Of a stretch of DNA of 13,868 nucleotides, positions 1-9,311 are shown in pieces. The DNA comes from Betaproteobacteria bacterium (lineage in GTDB: Bacteria > Pseudomonadota > Gammaproteobacteria > Burkholderiales > Burkholderiaceae_C). Both the position numbers and the translations under genes were made by a program. The stretch lies in the NCBI GenBank assembly GCA_005884255.1, contig VBDL01000034.1, forward strand, positions 1 through 13,868, written 5' to 3'. The notes under the pieces were generated by a model that saw only the letters and a program-made list of their open reading frames with translations, did not search any database and was not told the DNA's origin. Numbering within the stretch: the stretch's first letter is position 1; every line of letters begins with the position of its first letter.

Positions 1-1727
1 GCAATGCTGCGCCCGCTGGCCAGCGTGCTGGCGGCGGCGCTGAGCGTGACCGTCTGGCCAGCAGTCGGCGCCGCGGGCGTGGCGTCGATGTGCGCCGTGA
101 CAGTGCTCACCGCGGCCACCGCTGCCGCGGCGTCGAGCATGCCGGCACCGCAGGTGGTGGTGGTGCAGTAGCACTCGTCTTGCTTGGTCGCATCGGGTGC
201 GCGGCACTGCGGCACCGTCGCGTCGCTGCCGGTCGTGGGGAAGGCGCGGGCGGTCGACTTCAGCGCCGCGATCACCGCCGCCGGCGTCAGCGAGGGCTGC
301 TGCGACAGCATCAGCGCGACCGTGCCCGAGACCAGCGGCGCCGAGAAGCTGGTGCCGACGCTGATGTTGAAGCTGTCGCTGTAAATCGACGCCGTCGGCC
401 CCTGCGTGCCGCTGTTGGTGGCGGCGAGGATGGGGTAGAGGCAGGCGCCGCTCAAGTTGACGCAGTTGCCGCCCGGCGCGCTGATCGTCACCTCCGGCCC
501 GAGGCTGGAGAAGCCGACCTTGGTGCCGATATGGCGCAGTCCGGCCACCGCGATCACGCCGGCGCAGTTCGCCGGCGTGCCGACGGCGAGCCCTTCGCTG
601 TTGCCGGCCGATGCGACGACCACCACCTTGGCCGCGGTGAGCTGCGCCATCGCGTCGATGTAGCCGAACTCGCAGGCGCCCTCGCTGCCGAGGCTGAGGT
701 TGAGCACGCGCGCCGGCGTGGTGTTGGTGGCCAGGCCCGGCACCGCAATGCCGGCCGCCCACTTCATGCCGGCGATGATGTCGGAGTCGTAGCCGCCGCA
801 CTTGCCGAGCACGCGCACCGGCAGCAGCTTGCTGCCCCAGGACACGCCGGCCATGCCGACGCCGTTGTTGCTGGCCGCGCCGATCAGGCTGGACGTCAAG
901 GTGCCGTGCCAGGAGCTGTCTTCACCCACGTACAGTTTCGTCGTGGGATCTGGGTCAAGGCAGTGATAGAAAGGGCCGGAGGGATCGTTGACCTCGGTGG
1001 TCGTGACCCAATCGCCAGGATCGGACGCGTCGCTGTCACGGCCTCCGCCGTCGTTGGCCGTCGCCGCGTTCGAGATCATGTCGTAGCCGGCGAGCAGCTT
1101 GCCGGCGAGATCGGGATGCTCGCTGCGCACGCCGGTGTCGAGCACGGCGACAACGATGCTGTCGCTGCCGGTGTTCAGGTCCCACGCGCCGGCGGCGTTG
1201 ATGCTCGCCAGCACGGCGCTCGTCGGCGCCTTCAGGTACCACTGGCCCACGGCCGGGCCGCCCGTGCTGCCGACGATGGCCGGCCCTTGCGCGTACAGCG
1301 GATCGTTCGGCACCTTCAGGGCGCGGCGGCGATGGTCGACCACCGCGTACTCGACATCGGCCTCCTGCGCGAGGCGGCGCGCCAGCGCGGCGCCGGACAC
1401 CCCGCTGGCGGTGAGCACCTGCGTGCGCTCATCGAGTGCCCGGCCCGCGCCGAGGCTCAGGCCGATGCGGCCGCCGAGCTCGCTGGCTCGCGCGGCCAGT
1501 TTCTCGCTCGCCTCGGCGGCGCTGGCCGTAGCCAACAGGGCGTGCTTGCGCGTCAGCACCGAGCTCGCCTTGAATTTGACGATGACGCGAGCCGTGTCGC
1601 CCGGCTCGGCCATCGGCTTCGTGCCGCGCGCGGGGTTGCGCTCGCCTTGGGCGGCGGCCAGGCCCGCGAAGAGCAGCAAAGCCACGGCCAAGCCCCGGCG
1701 AAACACGGGCGGGAGAGGCGTCGTCAT
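1..1727 (-). CDS. Secreted subtilisin-like (S8) serine protease, C-terminus cut by window edge
   Basis: Reads from 1727 down to the left edge with no stop, giving about 575 residues. The N-terminus (MTTPLPPVFRRGLAVALLLF...AAAQ) is a Sec-type signal peptide, followed by a propeptide of about residues 40-135 of the inhibitor-I9 style. The S8 catalytic domain follows: Asp197 in VVAVLDTGV, His274 in SWHGT, oxyanion-hole Asn376 in ASAGNS, and nucleophile Ser460 in GTSFSAP, so the triad is complete. Near the end, the segment TPAAPTAGQTVTLSAAAS looks like the start of a PKD/Ig-like domain typical of exported proteases. It should be an extracellular or periplasmic endopeptidase. The ATG at 1727 was chosen because it starts the signal peptide directly; its ribosome site is weak. 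It is divergent from the response regulator across 132 bp. Family call is firm; substrate is unknown. Confidence 0.93.
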   Translation of the reverse strand, partial: MTTPLPPVFRRGLAVALLLFAGLAAAQGERNPARGTKPMAEPGDTARVIVKFKASSVLTRKHALLATASAAEASEKLAARASELGGRIGLSLGAGRALDERTQVLTASGVSGAALARRLAQEADVEYAVVDHRRRALKVPNDPLYAQGPAIVGSTGGPAVGQWYLKAPTSAVLASINAAGAWDLNTGSDSIVVAVLDTGVRSEHPDLAGKLLAGYDMISNAATANDGGGRDSDASDPGDWVTTTEVNDPSGPFYHCLDPDPTTKLYVGEDSSWHGTLTSSLIGAASNNGVGMAGVSWGSKLLPVRVLGKCGGYDSDIIAGMKWAAGIAVPGLATNTTPARVLNLSLGSEGACEFGYIDAMAQLTAAKVVVVASAGNSEGLAVGTPANCAGVIAVAGLRHIGTKVGFSSLGPEVTISAPGGNCVNLSGACLYPILAATNSGTQGPTASIYSDSFNISVGTSFSAPLVSGTVALMLSQQPSLTPAAVIAALKSTARAFPTTGSDATVPQCRAPDATKQDECYCTTTTCGAGMLDAAAAVAAVSTVTAHIDATPAAPTAGQTVTLSAAASTLASGRSI

Positions 1728-1802
1728 CGTCGTCGAGCGTGAACAAGAGTGGCCGAGTGTAGGTGCGGCCATGTGTCCGGCTCGTTGCCAAAAGCAGCGG
1801 GA

Positions 1803-1851
1803 TTGCGCGCGCCACCCAACGCGTCTATACAGAAAATGTAACAGCAAGAGG
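1803..1851 (+). promoter_or_regulatory. Candidate promoter and ribosome site of the response regulator
   Basis: TTGCGC at 1803-1808 and TATACA at 1826-1831 are separated by 17 nt, the preferred sigma-70 spacing, though only 3 of 6 and 4 of 6 bases match consensus. This patch is AT-rich compared with its surroundings. GAGG at 1848-1851 lies 8 nt before the ATG at 1860 and supports that start. A direct repeat GTAACA occurs at 1838-1843 and 1851-1856, one turn-and-a-bit apart, and could be chance or a protein site. Confidence 0.4.
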
Positions 1852-1859
1852 TAACAAGA

Positions 1860-2575
1860 ATGTGGCGCGAGGCCCGTCCGAGCTCGCCCGAGGCCGCCAG
1901 CAACGCCAAGCCCCGCCGGCGAGACGCCCTCGTCCCGGCGATCCGCGTCCTGCTGGCCAACGATCGCCAGATCATCCTGTGGGGTCTCGAGAGGCTGATA
2001 GACGCGCAAGCACCGCGCATGAAGGTGGTCGCCAAGGCCATCAGCAACGCCGAGTTGCTGAGCCAGACCGTAAGGCATCACCCCGACGTGACCCTTCTCG
2101 ACCTCGATCTGGATGGCGAGAACACCGTCGACCTCATTCCCTCGCTGCTACGCGACGCGAACGCACGGGTGCTGATCCTCAGCGGCAGCAGCGACAAGCG
2201 GATGCTCGACCGCGCCGTCCTCAACGGCGCGCACGGCATCCTGCACAGGGAAGAGCCGGCGGAAGCCATCGTCAAGGCCATCGAGAAGGTGTGCGGGGGC
2301 GAACTCTGGCTCGATCGGGGCAGCATCGGCAGCCTGTTCACGAAGCTGTCGGGCAACACCCCACCGGACCCCGAGGCACGGCGCCTGGAGGTGCTCACCC
2401 CCAAGGAACTCGACATCGTCGCCGCCGCGAGCTGGCGGGCATGCTCTACATGAGCGAGCACACGCTGCGCAACCGCTTGTCCAAAATCTACGGCAAGCTG
2501 GACGTGGCGAACCGCCTGGACCTGTTCGCCTACGCCAGTCAACACGGGCTGGGACGGCCTGCGCGCACGGGCTGA
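1860..2575 (+). pseudogene. LuxR/NarL-type response regulator, frameshifted in the HTH domain
   Basis: The first frame (1860-2453, 197 aa) holds a receiver domain from about residue 27: phospho-acceptor Asp81 in LLDLDLDG, Ser108/Ser110 in the switch region, then a linker and the start of a LuxR helix-turn-helix (VLTPKELDIVAAA). It then runs out of frame and stops. The rest of the HTH (ELAGMLYMSEHTLRNRLSKI... up to the TGA at 2573-2575) continues in another frame from about 2429. Compared with the usual LuxR spacing, roughly 7-9 residues between the two halves are missing, so a deletion of about 22 nt (not a multiple of three) fits better than a one-base error. Two receiver positions are also unusual: Asn34 in place of the first acidic-pocket Asp, and Arg130 where a conserved Lys is expected. 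As it stands the product would lack DNA binding. It lies just upstream of the peptide cassette and may once have controlled it. Confidence 0.85.
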
Positions 2576-2576
2576 C

Positions 2577-2591
2577 CGGCCACCCTGGCCG
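2577..2591 (+). terminator. Short GC hairpin just after the response regulator
   Basis: CGGCCA and TGGCCG form a perfect 6-bp stem around a CCC loop, starting 2 nt after the regulator stop codon. No T-run follows, so it is only a weak candidate for an intrinsic terminator; it may instead be chance in GC-rich DNA. Confidence 0.3.
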
Positions 2592-2644
2592 CCTCCGGGA
2601 CGTTTGCCCATTCGCGTTCGGTACGGCTGCCCTATGCAACAAAA

Positions 2645-2665
2645 GGACAGGCCTCTCCTGCGTCC
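2645..2665 (+). other. Leader-region hairpin upstream of the small-peptide gene
   Basis: GGACAGG (2645-2651) can pair with CCTGCGTCC (2657-2665) with a 2-nt bulge and a 5-nt loop. It lies about 100 nt before the ATG at 2762 in the 186-bp gap that should carry the cassette promoter. I could not find a convincing -35/-10 pair in this gap. The hairpin may be chance. Confidence 0.2.
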
Positions 2666-2761
2666 GGGAATCCTTTCGCCTAGGGTTTGAATGCGGGCTG
2701 TCGTCGCGGCCAATCGCAGGTCCAAACGGCGCAACCCGCTCACCGAGGAAAGGAGTTCGCC

Positions 2762-2944
2762 ATGCGTGAAGTGGATCAAACGGTTGAGAAGCTCGACCTG
2801 AAGATCGAAGAGCTCGAAGAGCGGATCGCCCCGACGGCAGTCGGTCAACTGGGCTATGAAGGCCAGCCGGGCAACCAAGGCAACGGTCTGCTGGGGTATG
2901 AAGGCCAACCGGGCAACCAGGGCGGTGGCAAGCACAACCCGTGA
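2762..2944 (+). CDS. 60-aa RiPP-like precursor peptide with two 14-residue repeats
   Basis: The ATG at 2762 follows a very strong ribosome site (GAGGAAAGGAG) at the right spacing; an in-frame start at 2687 has none, so the 60-residue form is preferred. Residues 1-24 are charged and probably helical, with the block EKLDLKIEELEERIAP. After TAVGQ comes a Gly-rich region of two repeats, LGYEGQPGNQGNGL (30-43) and LGYEGQPGNQGGGK (44-57), ending HNP. The peptide has no Cys, Ser, Trp or Phe, no signal peptide and no membrane segment. The leader-like N-terminus, repeat core, strong translation signal and downstream PqqD-domain/M50/HlyD and oxygenase genes suggest a precursor that is bound by its leader, modified and exported. 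GQPG has Pro in the Gly-X-Pro setting known from collagen hydroxylation. Being a real gene is likely; the RiPP role is inference. It could instead be a small structural or surface peptide. Confidence 0.8.
   Translation: MREVDQTVEKLDLKIEELEERIAPTAVGQLGYEGQPGNQGNGLLGYEGQPGNQGGGKHNP
2849..2932 (+). repeat. Tandem 42-bp coding repeat, two units
   Basis: Units at 2849-2890 and 2891-2932. The first 33 bases of each, encoding LGYEGQPGNQG, differ at only three positions (GGC/GGG, CAG/CAA, CAA/CAG), and all three changes are synonymous. The last three codons differ (NGL versus GGK). Confidence 0.9.
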
Positions 2945-2999
2945 GTGAGGACGCAGCCGCCCGGTAGAACGAGACTTTCGGCCTCGCGAGGGTGCCGCC

Positions 3000-5471
3000 G
3001 TGGGGCCATCCGCCAGCATGAACCCGGCGACCCCGCCGCGCGAGTCATGCGGCGGGTATCCGCGGCTGCGTGACGATCTGCGCATCAGCCGGCAAAGCAC
3101 GCGCGAGGGCACCGTCTACGTCATCGGCGCACCGGACGATGTGCGCTTCTTCCGCTTCGGGGAGTCGGAATACTTCGTCGCCCGTCAGCTCGACGGCGCC
3201 ACCTCCCCTGAGGAAATCCGCCACCGCGCCGAGGCGAGGTTCGGCAGCCCGCTGCCGGCCGAGACGCTGGAGAAGTTCCTGAATCAGGCCCGCGGCATCG
3301 GGCTGTTGCAAGGGGAAGGCGCGCCATCCGACCACGGCCCCTCCGCGGCCGGACGCGGACAGATCCGCGGCGACCCGCTGTACCTGCGGCTCAAGGCCAT
3401 CGACCCGGACCGGCAGCTGCAATGGCTGCTGCCCAAGTTCCGCTTCTGCTTCACGCGCGGCTTCGTGGTCTGCAGTGCGCTGCTGGGGCTGCTGGCGTCG
3501 GCCATCCTCCTCGGCAACGCGGCGGACATCCACGCGGAGTTTTCGCGTCTGTACAGCCTCCACGGCCTCGCCTACGCCTGGCTCACCGTGCTCGCGACGA
3601 TGGCCAGCCACGAATACGCCCACGGCCTGGCCTGCAAGCATTTCGGCGGGCGGGTGCGCGAGATGGGCTTCATGCTGATCTACCTGCAGCCGGCGGTGTA
3701 TTGCAACGTCAACGACGCCTGGCTGTTCGCCGAGAAATCGAAGCGCTTGTGGGTGGCCGCAGCGGGGCCGTACCTGGACATGCTGCTGTGGGCGATCGCG
3801 ACGATCACGTGGCGCGTGACGGACCCCGACAGCGGGGTGCATTTCGTCGCGCTGGTGGTGATGGTCACCACCGTGGCGCGCACCCTGCTCAACCTGAACC
3901 CCCTCATCAAGCTCGACGCCTACTACTTCCTGGCCGACCTGGTCGAAATCCACAATCTGCGCCTGCGCGCCTTCCGCTACCTGGGCGGGCTGTGGCGCCG
4001 TCTGTGGGGAGGGCCGGCGACCGACACGCCGACGGCGCGCGAGCGGCGCATCTTCGTCGCCTATGGCGTGCTCGCCGGCGTCTATTCCGTCCTGCTGCTG
4101 GGCTACGTCGCCGCCTGGTTGGGCCAGTTCCTCGTCGAGCGTTACCGGGGACTGGGTTTTCTCATCTTCATGGGACTGCTCATCATGATCTTCAGGCATC
4201 CTCTGAACCAGTCGCTGCACGCGCTGCCCGAGCGCCTGCGCTCGGGGCTCGCGGGCTCCGGCTCGATGAAACGGCGGCTCCGCATCGCGGTGCCCGCCAT
4301 CCTGGCGCTGCTGGCCGTGCTGCCGGTGCCGATGACGGTCTCCGGCGGCTTCACTGTGCTGCCGACCCAGAACGCCGACCTCCGTCCCGAGGTGGATGGC
4401 GTCGTCGAGGCGGTCTACGTCAAGGAGGGCGACCGGGTCGAGAAGGGGGCGCTGGTGGCCCGGCTGTCCAACCGCGACCGCCAGGCCGCGCTCGACCAGC
4501 TCGACGCGTCGATCCAGGAGAAGCAGGCCAAGCTCAAGATGCTGCGTCTCGGGGCGCGTGGCGAGGACATCGCGCTGCTGCGCCAGCGGCTGGCGACGGC
4601 CGGCACGCGCGAGTTCGAGACGAAGCAGCGCTATGCCGAGGAAAAGCAGCTGCTCGCGGCCCGCCTGGCCGCCGCCCGAGCCGGCGCGAGCAAGGCCGCC
4701 GAGCAGCTGAAGTTTGCCGAGGAGAAATTCGTGCACATGCAGCCGCTGGAAGGCAGCGGCGCCATTTCTCCGCTCGAACTCAAGGAAGCCCAGGCCGACG
4801 TCGTGGTGCGGCGCAGTGCGCTGGAGGAGGCCGAGGCCGCGCTGCAATACGTGCGCGCGCAGAACCTGGAGGAGCGCCGCCAGGAGATGGCGCTGGCCGC
4901 AGCCAGCCGGCTGGAGGCCGAACGCGAACTGCAACGGCTGCTCGCCGGCAGCCGCCCGGAAGAGATCGAAGCCGGGGCCGCCGAGGTCGCCAGCCTCGAA
5001 GCGCGGCGCGCCGACCTGCGCGACCAAATCCTGCGCGCGCAGATTCGCGCCCCCCATGCCGGCGTGATCACGACCCCCCGGCTGGAGGAGATGGTCGGCC
5101 AGCACGTGGCCAAGGGCGGCTTGATCGCCAAGGTCCACGATCTGCACCAGGTCACCGCCGAGATCTCGGTGGCCGAACGCGACATCGCCGACGTGCGGGT
5201 CGGCCAGCCGGTGCGGCTCAAGGCCCGCGCCTACCCGGGCCAGGTCTTCGAGGGGACGGTGACCGGCATCGCGCCGGCCACCGCCGCGTCGGACCACCCC
5301 TCCGGCTCGAAGGTCGTGCGCGTCAGGACGGTGATCGACAACGCGGGCGGCCTGCTCAAGTCCGACATGACGGGCTTCGCCAAGATCGAAGCCGCCGACC
5401 GGCCGCTGATCGCGGTGCTGGGGCACGACCTGGTGAGCACCTTGCGCGTCGAATTCTGGTCATGGTGGTAG
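3000..5471 (+). CDS. PqqD-like domain / M50 metalloprotease / HlyD adaptor fusion protein
   Basis: An 823-residue protein in three parts. Residues about 25-105 resemble a PqqD-type winged-helix peptide-binding domain (RFGESEYFVARQLDG, TSPEEI). Residues about 140-420 are a multi-pass membrane M50 site-2-type metalloprotease with the zinc motif HEYAH at 204-208 and a third ligand Asp306 in NPLIKLDAYY, so it looks active. One more membrane helix (about 426-443) leads to a HlyD/membrane-fusion adaptor: lipoyl-like half (about 450-490), long Ala/Glu/Arg-rich coiled coil (about 495-680), second lipoyl half (RAPHAGVI near 683) and a beta-barrel (about 700-785). It should sit in the inner membrane with the adaptor in the periplasm, able to bind, cut and pass on a peptide. 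GTG at 3000 is chosen because GCGAGGG precedes it by 7 nt; ATG at 3018 is the alternative. It lies 55 nt after the peptide gene and 3 nt before the oxygenase. No ABC transporter or TolC gene is present here. Confidence 0.92.
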   Translation: MGPSASMNPATPPRESCGGYPRLRDDLRISRQSTREGTVYVIGAPDDVRFFRFGESEYFVARQLDGATSPEEIRHRAEARFGSPLPAETLEKFLNQARGIGLLQGEGAPSDHGPSAAGRGQIRGDPLYLRLKAIDPDRQLQWLLPKFRFCFTRGFVVCSALLGLLASAILLGNAADIHAEFSRLYSLHGLAYAWLTVLATMASHEYAHGLACKHFGGRVREMGFMLIYLQPAVYCNVNDAWLFAEKSKRLWVAAAGPYLDMLLWAIATITWRVTDPDSGVHFVALVVMVTTVARTLLNLNPLIKLDAYYFLADLVEIHNLRLRAFRYLGGLWRRLWGGPATDTPTARERRIFVAYGVLAGVYSVLLLGYVAAWLGQFLVERYRGLGFLIFMGLLIMIFRHPLNQSLHALPERLRSGLAGSGSMKRRLRIAVPAILALLAVLPVPMTVSGGFTVLPTQNADLRPEVDGVVEAVYVKEGDRVEKGALVARLSNRDRQAALDQLDASIQEKQAKLKMLRLGARGEDIALLRQRLATAGTREFETKQRYAEEKQLLAARLAAARAGASKAAEQLKFAEEKFVHMQPLEGSGAISPLELKEAQADVVVRRSALEEAEAALQYVRAQNLEERRQEMALAAASRLEAERELQRLLAGSRPEEIEAGAAEVASLEARRADLRDQILRAQIRAPHAGVITTPRLEEMVGQHVAKGGLIAKVHDLHQVTAEISVAERDIADVRVGQPVRLKARAYPGQVFEGTVTGIAPATAASDHPSGSKVVRVRTVIDNAGGLLKSDMTGFAKIEAADRPLIAVLGHDLVSTLRVEFWSWW

Positions 5472-5474
5472 ACC

Positions 5475-6149
5475 GTGGACAGCGCCATCGAATCCCCTGC
5501 CGCCGGCGCTGCGCAACGCCCCGCCGATGCCCGACCGCTCAAGGCCGGCGTGATGCCGCTGTTCTCGACCTGGGTGTACCTCTGCGAGAACGGGCCAGGC
5601 CACCTGAACGAAGCGCTGGAGCAGCTCGCCCACCGCCTGATGCAGGACGAACGCAACGCCGGCCACCGCACGAACGCCGGGGGGTGGCACTACGCCGACG
5701 ATCTCTTCCTGCTGGACGAACCGGTGGTCCGGACCCTGCGCAGCCGCATGGAGCAGCACGTGCAGGCCTTCCTCAACCACTTCCGCCCGGAGGCGCGCAA
5801 GAAGCAGGACCGCTTCCGCCTGAAGGGCTGGATCAACGTGAACCGCGCGGGCGACTTGAACCTGCTGCATTGCCACCCGGGCAGCTTTCTCTCCGCCGTC
5901 TATTACGTGCGCGTCCCGCAGCCCATGCGTGGCGGTGACATCGTGTTCCGCGACCCGCGCGGCCCAGCCGTGGCGATGTACGAAACGCCCGGTATCGAGC
6001 TGCCGTGGGTCGGCAGCGGCACCGGCATGCCGTTTTCGCCGACCACCGGCCAGTTGCTGCTGTTCCCGGCCTGGCTCGAGCATCGCGTCGAGCCTTTCCA
6101 GGGCGAAGGCGAGCGCATCTCGATCGCCTTCAACGCCACCAACCCCTGA
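5475..6149 (+). CDS. 2-oxoglutarate/Fe(II)-dependent oxygenase (TIGR02466-like)
   Basis: A 224-residue double-stranded beta-helix oxygenase resembling the family I know as TIGR02466. Visible family blocks are WINVNRAGDLN, the metal-site block HCHPG with His132 and His134, SAVYYV, GGDIVFRDPRG, the turn GQLLLFPAWLEH with His203, and the 2-oxoglutarate-binding Arg214 in ERISIAFN. This predicts cytosolic hydroxylation (or related oxidation) with Fe(II), O2 and 2-oxoglutarate. The substrate is not shown by sequence; the position, 3 nt after the M50/HlyD gene and in the same operon as the repeat peptide, makes that peptide a natural candidate, with Pro, Asn, Gln or Tyr of the repeat as possible sites. 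GTG at 5475 is taken as the start for the tight coupling and the GGTGG just upstream; an internal ATG at 5553 starts directly at the conserved region and is the alternative. Family call is firm, substrate is inference. Confidence 0.88.
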   Translation: MDSAIESPAAGAAQRPADARPLKAGVMPLFSTWVYLCENGPGHLNEALEQLAHRLMQDERNAGHRTNAGGWHYADDLFLLDEPVVRTLRSRMEQHVQAFLNHFRPEARKKQDRFRLKGWINVNRAGDLNLLHCHPGSFLSAVYYVRVPQPMRGGDIVFRDPRGPAVAMYETPGIELPWVGSGTGMPFSPTTGQLLLFPAWLEHRVEPFQGEGERISIAFNATNP

Positions 6150-6165
6150 GTGCGCTTCAGCGCGC
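6150..6165. terminator. Small hairpin between convergent oxygenase and gap genes
   Basis: GTGCGC and GCGCGC pair (one G-U) around a TTCA loop. It begins right after the oxygenase stop and overlaps the gap stop codon. With only 7 nt between two converging genes it could serve both strands, but there is no T-run and the stem is short. Confidence 0.3.
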
Positions 6166-7155
6166 GACCACACGCACCATCTCGAGCACCTTGTTCGAGT
6201 AGCCCCATTCGTTGTCGTACCAGGACACCACCTTCACGAAGGTGCTGTCCAGCGCGATGCCGGCCTCGGCATCGAACACCGAGGTGCAGGGCTCGCCGCG
6301 GAAGTCGGTGGCGACCACCTTGTCCTCGGTGTAGGCCAGCACGCCCTTGAGCGCGCCCTGCGACTGCGACTTCATCTCGGCGCAGATCTCGGCGTAGGTG
6401 GCCGGGTTGTTCAGCTCGACCGTGAGGTCGACCACCGACACGTCGGACGTCGGCACGCGGAAGGCCATGCCGGTGAGCTTCTTGTTCAGCTCAGGGATCA
6501 CCACGCCCACCGCCTTGGCTGCGCCGGTCGACGACGGGATGATGTTCTCGAGGATGCCGCGGCCGCCGCGCCAGTCCTTGTTGCTGGGCCCGTCGACCGT
6601 CTTCTGCGTCGCAGTGGTCGCATGGATGGTGGTCATCAGGCCGCGCTTGATGCCCCACTTGTCGTTCAGCACCTTGGCCACCGGGGCCAGGCAGTTGGTG
6701 GTGCACGAGGCGTTGGAGATGATCGCCTGGCCGGCATAGCTCTTGTCGTTGACGCCATAGACGAACATCGGCGTGTCGTCCTTCGACGGCGCGCTGAGGA
6801 TGACCTTTTTCGCGCCGGCCTTCAGGTGCTTCTCGCCGGTTTCCTTGGTGAGGAAAAGGCCGGTGGACTCGACCACGATGTCGGCGCCGACCTCGTTCCA
6901 CTTGAGTTCCGCAGGATCCTTCACCGCGGTCAGGCGGATCTTCTGGCCGTTGACGATCAGCGTGTTGCCGTCGACCGCGATGTCGCCCTTGAAGCGGCCG
7001 TGCACGCTGTCGTACTTCAGCATGTACGCGAGGTAGTCGGGCTCCAGCAGGTCGTTGATGCCGACGACCTCGATGTCCTTGAAGTTCTGCACCGCGGCAC
7101 GAAACACCATGCGCCCGATGCGGCCGAAGCCGTTGATGCCGATCTTGATAGCCAT
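6157..7155 (-). CDS. gap: Glyceraldehyde-3-phosphate dehydrogenase, type I
   Basis: Full-length 332-residue enzyme that oxidatively phosphorylates glyceraldehyde 3-phosphate to 1,3-bisphosphoglycerate in glycolysis, or the reverse in gluconeogenesis and the Calvin cycle. The NAD-binding start IGINGFGRIGRMVFRA, the INDLL segment (Asp35, the residue favouring NAD over NADP), the active site SNASCTTNCLAP with Cys151, and His178 in TTIHATTATQ are all present, as is the C-terminal SWYDNEWGYSNKVLEM. The start ATG is preceded by AAAGAGG at a good distance. It lies 18 nt downstream of tkt on the same strand, so the two are almost certainly co-transcribed, a common pairing in Burkholderiales. Nothing unusual is seen in the protein. 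Confidence 0.98.
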   Translation of the reverse strand: MAIKIGINGFGRIGRMVFRAAVQNFKDIEVVGINDLLEPDYLAYMLKYDSVHGRFKGDIAVDGNTLIVNGQKIRLTAVKDPAELKWNEVGADIVVESTGLFLTKETGEKHLKAGAKKVILSAPSKDDTPMFVYGVNDKSYAGQAIISNASCTTNCLAPVAKVLNDKWGIKRGLMTTIHATTATQKTVDGPSNKDWRGGRGILENIIPSSTGAAKAVGVVIPELNKKLTGMAFRVPTSDVSVVDLTVELNNPATYAEICAEMKSQSQGALKGVLAYTEDKVVATDFRGEPCTSVFDAEAGIALDSTFVKVVSWYDNEWGYSNKVLEMVRVVAR

Positions 7156-7173
7156 GTTGGGATCCTCTTTCTC

Positions 7174-9225
<2,052 letters not shown>

Positions 9226-9262
9226 GCGGGGGAAGGAAGTCGGAGGGCGGGGGGAGCCCCGG

Positions 9263-9268
9263 ATTTTA
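9263..9268 (-). promoter_or_regulatory. Candidate -10 box for tkt-gap
   Basis: On the minus strand TAAAAT matches 5 of 6 bases of the sigma-70 -10 consensus in otherwise GC-rich DNA and sits 37 nt upstream of the tkt ATG, giving a leader of about 30 nt. The expected -35 position (CTGGGC) is poor. Confidence 0.4.
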
Positions 9269-9311
9269 AGGGCGCCGAAGTTTCAGCCCAGGAACCAGTT
9301 GACGACGCCGG

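Noticed and set aside
90..1742. A plus-strand open frame of 550 codons over the S8 protease
   Set aside because: The opposite strand encodes a complete catalytic triad, signal peptide and oxyanion Asn; this frame is its shadow.
2687..2761. A longer, 85-residue version of the small peptide starting at 2687
   Set aside because: No ribosome site precedes 2687, whereas GAGGAAAGGAG directly precedes the ATG at 2762, and the extra 25 residues are Arg/Gln-rich with no leader character.
2849..2932. Repeats considered as a CRISPR or regulatory DNA repeat
   Set aside because: Only two units, no spacers, and all core differences are silent in the reading frame, so the repeat is a protein repeat.
3045..5426. 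A minus-strand open frame of 793 codons opposite the M50/HlyD gene
   Set aside because: Low-complexity Gln/His/Arg/Ala-rich translation with no motif, explained by high GC at third positions of the real gene.
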